Below the pieces are notes generated by a model. The model was given only the letters and a program-made list of their open reading frames with translations. It had not been told where the DNA came from and did not search any database. The translations under genes were made by a program, and so were the position numbers. Positions 44,572 to 52,124 of a stretch of 64,000 nt of DNA are shown here, piece by piece. Source of the stretch: an uncultured Oscillospiraceae bacterium (lineage in GTDB: Bacteria > Bacillota > Clostridia > Oscillospirales > Oscillospiraceae). How positions within the stretch are numbered: position 1 is the stretch's first letter; each line of letters starts with the position of its first letter. The stretch covers positions 8,306 through 72,305 of the forward strand of contig CAKTQV010000010.1 of NCBI GenBank assembly GCA_934597255.1, in the 5' to 3' direction.

Positions 44572-45537
44572 GTGAGTGAGCTGCTGCAAGTCAACCATCT
44601 GAAAAAATACTTCAAGACGCCCGGCGGCATGCTTCATGCCGTGGACGACGTTTCCTTCCGCATCGACGAGGGAAAGACGCTGGGCGTCGTGGGCGAGTCC
44701 GGCTGCGGAAAGTCCACGCTCGGCCGCACGGTGCTGGGGCTGCTTCAGGCCACGGACGGCCAGATCGTGTTCGACGGCAGGGACGTCACCAATCTGAGCG
44801 CGGGACAGCGGCGGGCTTTGTGCCGGGACCGGCAGATCATCTTCCAGGACCCGTACTCCTCGCTCAACCCGCGGCGCAGCGTTGCCGAGCTGATCGCGAC
44901 GCCGCTGCGGATCAATCGGGCCTACCGCTCCTCGGCGGAGAGGGAAAAGCGCGTTTACGAGCTGATGGACACGGTCGGGCTTGCCCGGCGTCTGGCCGAG
45001 TCCTACCCGCACGAGCTTGACGGCGGCCGCCGCCAGCGCATAGGCGTGGCGCGCGCGCTGGCGCTCGAGCCGAAGTTCATCGTATGCGACGAGCCGGTGT
45101 CCGCGCTGGACGTGTCCATTCAGGCGCAGATACTCAACCTGCTGATGGACCTGCAGGAAGAGAAGCACCTGACCTATATCTTCATCACGCACGACCTGTC
45201 TGTCGTCAAGCACATCTCCGACGACATCATGGTCATGTACGTCGGCTGTATGGTGGAAAAATGCACGTCGGAGGAGCTGTTCGTCCATCCGCTGCATCCG
45301 TACACGAAGGGCCTGCTTTCCGCTATTCCCGTGCCCAATATCCACCGCGAGGCCAAGCGCGTGACGATGCAGGGCGAGCTGACCAGCCCGGTCAATCCCA
45401 AGCCCGGCTGCCGCTTTGCCAAGCGATGTCCGTATGCGCAGGACAAATGCTTCCACGAGCAGCCGGCATATGAGGAAGTGCTGCCGCAGCATTTCGTTTC
45501 ATGCCACTATGTCCGGCAGATCAATGATCTGGCGTAA
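44572..45537 (+). CDS. ABC transporter ATP-binding protein, DppF/OppF type
   Basis: A 321-residue ATPase. Walker A is GESGCGKSTL, Walker B FIVCDEPVSALD, and the H-loop lies in ITHDLSVV. The signature motif is LDGGRRQRIG in place of the usual LSGGQ; I recall this variant from other clostridial transporters. The C-terminal oligopeptide domain has CRFAKRCPYAQDKC. I choose GTG at 44572 because AAGGAG stands ten bases upstream; the in-frame GTG at 44563 is too close to that site. No binding-protein gene is in this operon. Confidence 0.92.
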   Translation: MSELLQVNHLKKYFKTPGGMLHAVDDVSFRIDEGKTLGVVGESGCGKSTLGRTVLGLLQATDGQIVFDGRDVTNLSAGQRRALCRDRQIIFQDPYSSLNPRRSVAELIATPLRINRAYRSSAEREKRVYELMDTVGLARRLAESYPHELDGGRRQRIGVARALALEPKFIVCDEPVSALDVSIQAQILNLLMDLQEEKHLTYIFITHDLSVVKHISDDIMVMYVGCMVEKCTSEELFVHPLHPYTKGLLSAIPVPNIHREAKRVTMQGELTSPVNPKPGCRFAKRCPYAQDKCFHEQPAYEEVLPQHFVSCHYVRQINDLA

Positions 45538-46366
45538 AGAAAATACAAAACGCTGGGCCGCAGCCGCGGCGCTTGCGCTGACGCTGCTGCTGGCGGCGCC
45601 GGCGCGGGCAGCGGCTGCGGACGATGCGGTTTTGGGCGTGATCGACGTGAAGCTGACGGCGGCGGGCGAGCGCTCGGCGCGCTCGGCGGAATCCTCGCTG
45701 GCCGATGTGACGGCCGACGCGCTGCGCCGGCAGCTCGGCACGGATATCGCCATCGTGAACGGGGGCGATCTGAAGGCGGATCTGCCGCGCAGCTCGGTCA
45801 CGCGCGAAAAGCTTGGACGCGTTTTTGCGCAGGACCGCGAAACGGCGACGGCGTCCGTCACGCCGGCGCAGCTTTGCGCCATGCTGGAGGCGGGGGTGTC
45901 GCACATCGTGCTGGCCGGGGACGAGAGCATCGATCACGCGGTCTCCGGGAAATACGGCGGCTTTCCCCAGGTGTCCGGCTTCCGCTATCTGTACGACGCC
46001 TCGGCGCCGGCGGGCCAGCGGGTCATGGAGATGCAGCTCGACGACGGAACGGAGCTGGACCCGCAGGACGACGAGACGCGGCTGACGCTGGCGGCCACGG
46101 CGTATATGCTGTCCGGCGGCTACGATTATCCGGCGGTGTCGTCGGCGGAGCCGTCCGGCCGGACGCTGGCGGATGCGCTGGCCGATCATGTGCGGCAGCT
46201 TCAGACCGTCGGCCGGCCGGCCATGGGCCGGATACGCACGGCGGGAACGACGGAGGGCGCGCTGATGGACTATCTGCCCGTGGGCGGCATCCTTGTCGCC
46301 GTGGTGCTGCTGGGGCTTTTCAGCGACAAGAAATATAAGAAGATATTCAGCTATAAACGGATGTAA
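45524..46366 (+). CDS. Exported, membrane-anchored protein with an isolated 5'-nucleotidase C-terminal domain
   Basis: A 280-residue protein. A signal peptide (MIWRKENTKRWAAAAALALT, then LLLAAPARAAAA) is followed by a 5'-nucleotidase C-terminal domain (VTADALRRQLGTDIAIVNGGDLK, EKLGRVFA, TPAQLCAMLEAG, GFPQVSGFRYLYD). A C-terminal membrane helix (GGILVAVVLLGLFS) with a Lys-rich tail closes it. The metallophosphatase domain that normally precedes this domain is absent, so the substrate-binding half is alone. The start is uncertain: ATG at 45524 or 45509, both overlapping the ATPase gene and lacking a clear ribosome site. It may bind nucleotides without hydrolysing them. Confidence 0.75.
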   Translation: MIWRKENTKRWAAAAALALTLLLAAPARAAAADDAVLGVIDVKLTAAGERSARSAESSLADVTADALRRQLGTDIAIVNGGDLKADLPRSSVTREKLGRVFAQDRETATASVTPAQLCAMLEAGVSHIVLAGDESIDHAVSGKYGGFPQVSGFRYLYDASAPAGQRVMEMQLDDGTELDPQDDETRLTLAATAYMLSGGYDYPAVSSAEPSGRTLADALADHVRQLQTVGRPAMGRIRTAGTTEGALMDYLPVGGILVAVVLLGLFSDKKYKKIFSYKRM

Positions 46367-46386
46367 AGCAGGGTAAACGGCAGAGA

Positions 46387-47745
46387 ATGAAAGAACAGAC
46401 GACACGGCTCAACGACATGACGGAGGGCGCGCTGCTGCGCTCTCTGCTTCGTTTTGCCTTGCCGCTCATGGCGGCGAACGGCCTTCAGACGGCCTATAAT
46501 ATGGTCGACAGCGTGATCGTGGGGCGGGCGATCAGCGCCTCGGCGCTGGCGGCTGTGACGACCTGCGGCGACGTGATGACGCTCTATACGCTCATCAGCA
46601 TGGGCTTCGGGGCCGCCGGCCAGATCATCATCGCGCAGTTCGTCGGCAAAAAGGACCGCGCGGCCATACCCGGCGCGATCGGGGCGCTGCTGCTGATCCA
46701 GGGCGTTCTGGCGCTCGTGCTCGGCGGCGTGTGCGTCGGCTTTGCCCGGTGGCATCTGCGTGTGCTCAACCTGCCGGAGGAATCCGTGCGCTACGGTATG
46801 CGCTATCTTACGGCGTGCGGCGGCGGGATGCTGTTCATCTATGGCTACAACGCCGTAAGCTCCGTTTTGCGGGGCTTGGGCGATTCCCGGGGGCCGCTTC
46901 TGTTCGTGGCGGTCGCGTCGGCGGTCAACGTGGCGCTGGATCTGCTGTTCGTGGTCGTGTTCCGGTGGGACACGCTGGGCGCGGCGCTGGCGACGGTCGC
47001 CGGACAGCTCGTGTCGTTCGTCACGGCCGTTCTTTATCTGCTGCGCCGGCGGGAGAGCCTCGGCCTTGCGCTGCGGCTGCGAAAGATGAAGCCGGACCGG
47101 CGGGATATCCGTCTGCTGCTGAAGGTGGGCGTGCCGCATTCCATGCAGAACGCGGCCATTCTGCTGTCCATTCTGTTCGTGATCTCGTGCGTGAACCGCT
47201 ACGGCGTGGCGGCGGCCACGGTGAACGGCGTGGCCATGAAGCTGGAGAACATCTGCCGCATCATCACCGATTCCATGGGCACGGCCAGCTCCACCATGAT
47301 CGCCCAGTGCTTCGGCGCGGGCAAGCTGGACCGCTGCCGCCGGACGACGCGCGCCACGTTCGTCGTCTGCTTCGGCTACTGCGCCGTATGCGCGCTGGTG
47401 ATCGGGCTGTTCCCCAGACAGGTCTTTTCCGTGTTCGTGACCGACGCGGCCGTTCTGGACTACGCGGCGGCCTATGCCGCCGTCGGCGTCGGCTGCGCCC
47501 TCGGGCTGGCGCTGCGGGCCACGTTCTGCAGCGTGGTCACCGGCGTCGGGAACGCGGCGCTCTCCATGACGATCGGCATCGCCGACGGCGTGGTCGCCCG
47601 GATCGGCCTTTCCCTGCTGCTGAGCGCGTCCATGGGGCTGCTCGGCTTCTGGTGGGGCAGCTGCCTGGCCGGGTATGTATCGGCGCTTCTGGGCGCGCTC
47701 TATTATTTCTCCGGCCGCTGGAAGCACTACCGGCTGATCCGCTGA
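46387..47745 (+). CDS. MATE family efflux transporter
   Basis: A 452-residue, 12-segment membrane protein of the MATE/DinF superfamily. It starts with TEGALLRSLLRFALPLMAANGLQTAYNMVDSVIVGR and has the internally repeated second half (LLKVGVPHSMQNAAILLSILFV). Such proteins export drugs or metabolites with Na+ or H+ antiport. The gene follows the 5'-nucleotidase-like gene by 20 bases and is closed by a hairpin. The substrate is not predictable. Confidence 0.9.
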   Translation: MKEQTTRLNDMTEGALLRSLLRFALPLMAANGLQTAYNMVDSVIVGRAISASALAAVTTCGDVMTLYTLISMGFGAAGQIIIAQFVGKKDRAAIPGAIGALLLIQGVLALVLGGVCVGFARWHLRVLNLPEESVRYGMRYLTACGGGMLFIYGYNAVSSVLRGLGDSRGPLLFVAVASAVNVALDLLFVVVFRWDTLGAALATVAGQLVSFVTAVLYLLRRRESLGLALRLRKMKPDRRDIRLLLKVGVPHSMQNAAILLSILFVISCVNRYGVAAATVNGVAMKLENICRIITDSMGTASSTMIAQCFGAGKLDRCRRTTRATFVVCFGYCAVCALVIGLFPRQVFSVFVTDAAVLDYAAAYAAVGVGCALGLALRATFCSVVTGVGNAALSMTIGIADGVVARIGLSLLLSASMGLLGFWWGSCLAGYVSALLGALYYFSGRWKHYRLIR

Positions 47746-47766
47746 GAGCCGGCGGGACCGGATAAA

Positions 47767-47816
47767 ACGACCCCCGCGCCGTTCAGCCGTTCGTGCTGAC
47801 GCGGTGCGGGGGCGTT
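47767..47816. terminator. Terminator between the MATE and helicase genes
   Basis: An imperfect stem (ACGACCCCCGCGCCG with CGCGGTGCGGGGGCGTT) with a long loop, between convergent genes. T tracts lie on both sides. Confidence 0.55.
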
Positions 47817-47821
47817 TGCTT

Positions 47822-50050
47822 TTACTTCCGGCCGCGGGGGCGGAAGCGGTAACCGTAGCGGCGGCTGTAGCAGCGGCTGCACAGCCGGCCCTCGTAATGA
47901 AGCGGCAGGGCCGCGCCGCAGGCGGAGCAGAAGCGGATGTTGTTGCGCAGGTTGTGCAGAAGGATCTGGTTGATCTGGTCGGCGGTTTTTTCCCGCTCGT
48001 CGTAAAGCGCGTCGCGGTCGATGGGCACGGAGAAGGCCTTGGAAAAGGAGAAGTACAGGTCGAGCTTCCGGCAGTACAGCTCCAGCTCCGGGAGCGTGTG
48101 CGCCGCGCCGTGCTTGTCCGGCAGCGCCGGCTGCTCGATCGGCTCGCCCTGCTTCCACAGGCGCAGGAAGCGGTTGAAAAGGCCGAAAAGCTCCTCGTCC
48201 GTTTCGTCGAAGGGGATGTTCGCCGCGCGCAGCTCCTGCTGCTTTGTCAGCTCGAAGCCCGCCTCGCGCAGCTTGGAGATCAGCAGGATATAGCGGCTGA
48301 CGTCGAGTTTGACATACGGCTCCGGCGTGGGCATGGCGCTCCAGACCGTGAGCACCTCCAGAAGATCGAAGTCCACCGTGAGCACAAGCTCGGAAAAGCC
48401 CACGACCGCGCGCTGCAGCGGCGGCACCACGCTTTCCAGCCCGATGCGGATGGCGGAGAGATTGTCCGTCGCGCCGACGTAGCCCCGGTCGTACATCCCG
48501 AAGCGCCCGGCGCGGCCGGCGATCTGCTGTATCTCGGACGGGCGGAGCGGCCGGCGCTCGTGGCCGTCGAATTTCTCCGTGTCCATGAAGATCACGCGGC
48601 GGATGGGCAGATTCAGCCCCATGCCGATGGCGTCCGTGGACACGACGTACTGCATGTCGCCGTGCAGAAAGCCCTCCATCTGCTTGCGGCGCGTGGAATA
48701 CGGCAGCGCGCCGTAGATGATGGCCGGCTCCATGCCGCGCCGGCGCAGATCCTCCGCCACGGACAGCACGCCCACCTTGGAGAACGTGATGAGCGCGTCG
48801 CCGGGCTGAAGGTCCTCGTAGTCGACGGGACGGTCCATGCACAGAAGGGGCGTTTTGCGCCGGTGCTGAACGATCTCGTATTCGTCGCCGCAGGATCTTA
48901 TCAGCCGCAGCAGAAGGTTTTTGGCCTCCGGCGCGCAGCACAGATGCACCTCCGGCGCCAGCACGCCCAGGATGGCCCGCGTCCAGGCATAGCCGCGCTC
49001 GGGATCGGCGATCATCTGGCACTCGTCGATGACCGCAACCTCATAGCGGCGGTCCAGCTCGAGCTTTTCGGCCGTCGCGGCGATGTGGGTATCGCCGGGG
49101 CGGCGGTCCTCCTCCTCGCCGGTCGTGAGCGAGCAGCGGACGTGCGCGTCGAGAAGGATCTCCTGCGCCTCAAGCGCAAGCAGGCGCAGCGGCGCGAGAT
49201 ACACGCCGGTCTCCGCCTGCATCAGCCGCTGGAAGCCGGCGTAGGTCTTGCCGGTGTTCGTTCCGCCGACGTGCAGGATGAAGCGGCGCTTCATGGCGCG
49301 TGCCTCGGGGTATTCGTCGCGCGGATTGAGCGCGACGAGAAGGCTCAGGCTCGTGCGGATGGCCTGCGGGACGTAAAACACCGACCACAGGTAGCCGAGC
49401 GGATGGGACAGAAGCTCCCTGGACGGGAAATTCTCCATGGCGAGCATGGGCGCGGCGTCCGAGTCCGGCTGCGACTGGCGGAACAGCTCGAGCGCGGCGT
49501 CCGCCACGGCGCAGAGCGTCGAGGCATACGACAGGAAAAGCGTGCGCGCGGGACGGGATTCCGGGTTGCGGCCGAGCCAGGGTGCGGCGGAGACGAAATG
49601 CTTGAGCGCGCGGCACTGGGCTTCGGGGCTTTCCCCGCCGGGCAGACGGAGGAAATTCTGGATATAGCTCGCGGCCTGGCCCGGCTTGAGCCGGTCGGCC
49701 CACGCCGCGCCGCGGAGCTGGCTCATAATGGCCTCGTGGTATTTTCCGGCCAGCTCGTACGACAGCGACGGCGGGGCGGACAGCGCCGCCCAGCTCTGGC
49801 GCAGAAAATCGGCCGCCGCGGCGACGGCCTGCTCCGGGGAGAGCGCGGCGCCCGGCTCCACGGCGGCGGCGCCGGCCCGGAAGGCCTCGGTCTGCTCGGC
49901 GGCGGCGACCTCCTCGCGCGGCCAGGCGCGCACGGAGCGGCCGTGGAAATGGAGATAGCGCGGCTTGGACAGAAGCTCCGCCATCAGCGTGTTGGTCCAG
50001 CCGCGCCCCCGGAGGGCGCCGGCGGTATAGTATTTATCGTTTCTGGACAC
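47822..50050 (-). CDS. Suv3-like superfamily 2 RNA helicase
   Basis: A 742-residue helicase resembling mitochondrial SUV3. The N-terminal part is family-unknown. Motif I is GGTNTGKTYAGFQ, motif II is VIDECQMIAD (DECQ instead of DEAD/DEAH), and motif VI is QQIAGRAGRFG. The C-terminal region ends in a four-cysteine zinc motif (CSACG...CSRC) and a basic tail. I choose GTG at 50050, with GAAAGGGG upstream; an in-frame ATG at 50125 would place a GC-rich hairpin (50084-50105) inside the gene. SUV3 proteins act in RNA turnover with exoribonucleases; the bacterial role is unproven. Confidence 0.8.
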   Translation of the reverse strand: MSRNDKYYTAGALRGRGWTNTLMAELLSKPRYLHFHGRSVRAWPREEVAAAEQTEAFRAGAAAVEPGAALSPEQAVAAAADFLRQSWAALSAPPSLSYELAGKYHEAIMSQLRGAAWADRLKPGQAASYIQNFLRLPGGESPEAQCRALKHFVSAAPWLGRNPESRPARTLFLSYASTLCAVADAALELFRQSQPDSDAAPMLAMENFPSRELLSHPLGYLWSVFYVPQAIRTSLSLLVALNPRDEYPEARAMKRRFILHVGGTNTGKTYAGFQRLMQAETGVYLAPLRLLALEAQEILLDAHVRCSLTTGEEEDRRPGDTHIAATAEKLELDRRYEVAVIDECQMIADPERGYAWTRAILGVLAPEVHLCCAPEAKNLLLRLIRSCGDEYEIVQHRRKTPLLCMDRPVDYEDLQPGDALITFSKVGVLSVAEDLRRRGMEPAIIYGALPYSTRRKQMEGFLHGDMQYVVSTDAIGMGLNLPIRRVIFMDTEKFDGHERRPLRPSEIQQIAGRAGRFGMYDRGYVGATDNLSAIRIGLESVVPPLQRAVVGFSELVLTVDFDLLEVLTVWSAMPTPEPYVKLDVSRYILLISKLREAGFELTKQQELRAANIPFDETDEELFGLFNRFLRLWKQGEPIEQPALPDKHGAAHTLPELELYCRKLDLYFSFSKAFSVPIDRDALYDEREKTADQINQILLHNLRNNIRFCSACGAALPLHYEGRLCSRCYSRRYGYRFRPRGRK

Positions 50051-50083
50051 AAAAATGCGCCCCTTTCTGTCGCGGAATAAAGC

Positions 50084-50105
50084 GCCCCGGCGCGCAGCGC
50101 GGGGC
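50084..50105. terminator. GC-rich hairpin between divergent genes
   Basis: The stem GCCCCG/CGGGGC (with inner GC pairs) is followed on the plus strand by TGTTTTAT. It lies upstream of both the helicase and the methyltransferase and may stop leftover transcription. It argues against the long helicase start. Confidence 0.35.
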
Positions 50106-50144
50106 TGTTTTATAAAATAACACATATCCCGCCGCGGCGCAAAC

Positions 50145-50173
50145 TTGCTTTTTTGCGCGCGGCTGTGTATAGT
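50145..50173 (+). promoter_or_regulatory. Promoter of the methyltransferase operon
   Basis: TTGCTT (50145-50150) and TATAGT (50168-50173) are separated by 17 bases. The predicted RNA start near 50180 rules out the in-frame start codons upstream of 50190. Confidence 0.6.
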
Positions 50174-50198
50174 CTACACGAAAAGGGTGATGGATACT

Positions 50199-51386
50199 AT
50201 GGAAAGAAATTTTGCATCCGTGACGATCACGGACAAGGGCGTGCGCTTTCTGCGTGCGGGCCACAGCTGGGTCTATGCCGACGAGGTGACGGGCGTGAAG
50301 GGCCTGTACGAGCCGGGCGATATCGTGGACGTGTACAGCGGCCGGGGCCGCTGGCTCGGCGCGGGCTTTGTCAACGACCGCTCGAAAATACGCGTGCGCA
50401 TCGTGTCGAAAAATCCGAACGACCGCTTTGACGAGGCGTTCTGGCGGCGGCGCGTGCGCTGGGCGCTGGATTACCGGAAGGCGGTCATGGGCGAGGAATA
50501 CGCGGCCTGCCGGCTGATCTTCGGGGAGGCGGACGGCTTTCCGGGGCTGACCGTGGACCGCTACAACGGGGTACTCGTGACGGAGGTCCTCTCGGCCGGC
50601 ATGGAGCGGGTGAAGGAGCTTTTGTACGACATACTCATGGAGGAGCCGGGATTCGAGGCGGTCTATGAGCGCAGCGACAGCCCTCTGCGCGGCAAGGAGG
50701 GGCTTGCGTGCATGACGGGCTTTGCCCGCGGCTCCGGAAGCGGGCACACCGTGATCCGGGAAAACGGGCTGCTGTTCGACGTGGACTATATCAACGGCCA
50801 GAAAACGGGTTTTTTCCTCGATCAGAAGGAAAACCGGCGCGCGGCCGCGCGCTTTGCCCGGGGACGGCGCGTGCTGGACTGCTTCACGCACACGGGCGCG
50901 TTCGCGCTCAACGCGGCGGCCGGCGGCGCCGCGCGGGTGACGGCGGTGGACGTGTCGCAGAGCGCGCTGGACGAGGCGGCGAAAAACGCGGCGCTCAACG
51001 GGCTGGATATCTCGTTTGTCCGGGCGGATGTGTTCGAGCTTTTGACCCGGAAGGACGGGGAGGGCCGCGGCGAGTACGACTACATCCTGCTCGACCCGCC
51101 GGCGTTTACAAAATCCTCCGCGACGCGGCAGGCGGCCTTCCGCGGGTATAAGGAGATCAACCGCAAGGCCATGAAGCTGCTGCCGCGCGGCGGCTTTCTG
51201 GCGACATGCTCGTGCAGCCATTTCATGACCGACGAGCTGTTCCGCCAGATGCTGACGGAGGCGGCGCGGGATGTGAACGTGAGCCTGCGGCAGGCGTATG
51301 TCGGGCGGCAGGCGCCGGATCATCCGATCCTGTGGGGCGTGCCGGAGACAGATTATCTGAAGTATTACATATTCCAGGTGGTGTGA
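50199..51386 (+). CDS. Class I SAM-dependent rRNA methyltransferase (RlmI-like)
   Basis: A 395-residue enzyme of the PUA plus Rossmann-fold type that methylates cytosine C5 in 23S rRNA. The N-terminal PUA domain spans about residues 1-75 (GVRFLRAGHSWVYADEV). The SAM motif is VLDCFTHTGAFALNAA. The catalytic motifs are LLDPPAFTKS and TCSCSHF, whose cysteine is the expected nucleophile. The start at 50199 has AAAAGGGTGA upstream; ATG at 50190 is also possible. A very short leader is implied by the promoter. Two small genes follow. Confidence 0.88.
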   Translation: MERNFASVTITDKGVRFLRAGHSWVYADEVTGVKGLYEPGDIVDVYSGRGRWLGAGFVNDRSKIRVRIVSKNPNDRFDEAFWRRRVRWALDYRKAVMGEEYAACRLIFGEADGFPGLTVDRYNGVLVTEVLSAGMERVKELLYDILMEEPGFEAVYERSDSPLRGKEGLACMTGFARGSGSGHTVIRENGLLFDVDYINGQKTGFFLDQKENRRAAARFARGRRVLDCFTHTGAFALNAAAGGAARVTAVDVSQSALDEAAKNAALNGLDISFVRADVFELLTRKDGEGRGEYDYILLDPPAFTKSSATRQAAFRGYKEINRKAMKLLPRGGFLATCSCSHFMTDELFRQMLTEAARDVNVSLRQAYVGRQAPDHPILWGVPETDYLKYYIFQVV

Positions 51387-51450
51387 CGGCGCTTGCCGCG
51401 CGGCGGCGCGTCTGCTATAATGGCGCCACCGGATGCAAAGGAGGGCTTTT

Positions 51451-51807
51451 ATGGGAGCGGGATATATCATCAGTCTGGCGCTCGGCGTGCTCAGCCCGGC
51501 GGCGATGCTGGGCGGGTGCGTGTTTGAGGCGCTCGCGTTCAAAATGGCAAAAAATCCGCGCTGCGACAAGGCGGTGCTGGAAAAGCGCCGGCAGGTGTCG
51601 GACGTGCTTCTGGTGAGCGCGTGGCTGCTGCTGGCGGCGGCGTATCTGTGCTTCCGCGGTCTGTGCGCCGGGGCGGACGATACGATATTCAAAACCGCGA
51701 TGACCTGGGTTTTGTGCGTGCTGCTGCTGGCGGATATCTACTATCTTTATCTGCGCCGCAGCCGGCCGGGCAAGCCGGGACGGAAAAAGAGATTCTGGGA
51801 GATGTGA
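51451..51807 (+). CDS. Small membrane protein of unknown function
   Basis: A 118-residue protein with three hydrophobic segments: the start (GYIISLALGVLSPAAMLGGCVF), the middle (VLLVSAWLLLAAAYLCF) and TWVLCVLLLADIYYLYL near the end, followed by a basic tail. AAGGAGGG precedes the ATG. It lies between the methyltransferase and an 80-residue gene on the same strand. I do not recognise a family. Confidence 0.7.
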   Translation: MGAGYIISLALGVLSPAAMLGGCVFEALAFKMAKNPRCDKAVLEKRRQVSDVLLVSAWLLLAAAYLCFRGLCAGADDTIFKTAMTWVLCVLLLADIYYLYLRRSRPGKPGRKKRFWEM

Positions 51808-51809
51808 GC

Positions 51810-52052
51810 ATGATAGAACTGAAGCTGACGGTCAGCGAGATCGACTACGACGCCGTGATAGCCCGCTTTGCCGGCTCGCTCGGCGGCGTGGCCGCGATGG
51901 CGGCCCGGGCGCTGCCGGCGGGGGCAAAGGAGGAGCTGGCGGTGAAGTATCTCAACGCCAACGCCGCCCGTCTGTCGCAGCAGCTCGAGGAGCTGGCGGC
52001 CGGCAGCGGCGTGCGCGTGAAGATCGCCTCCGCCGAAGCGAAGGCCGTGTGA
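51810..52052 (+). CDS. Small soluble protein of unknown function
   Basis: An 80-residue, Ala-rich, mainly helical protein (MIELKLTVSEIDYDAVIARF start; VKYLNANAARLSQQLEELAA middle). The start lies two bases after the stop of the preceding membrane protein, within a GATGTGAGC ribosome region, so the two are probably coupled. A strong terminator follows. Function unknown. Confidence 0.65.
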   Translation: MIELKLTVSEIDYDAVIARFAGSLGGVAAMAARALPAGAKEELAVKYLNANAARLSQQLEELAAGSGVRVKIASAEAKAV

Positions 52053-52070
52053 CGCGCCCCGAAAAAAGGA

Positions 52071-52111
52071 AGCCCCCGTGCGATCGGAAACGTCGCACGG
52101 GGGCTTTTTTT
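52071..52111. terminator. Rho-independent terminator
   Basis: A perfect 13-base stem AGCCCCCGTGCGA/TCGCACGGGGGCT with a loop of about eight bases, then seven T. It ends the plus-strand unit and may also act on the convergent transporter gene. Confidence 0.9.
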
Positions 52112-52124
52112 GCTCTCCGGCCGG

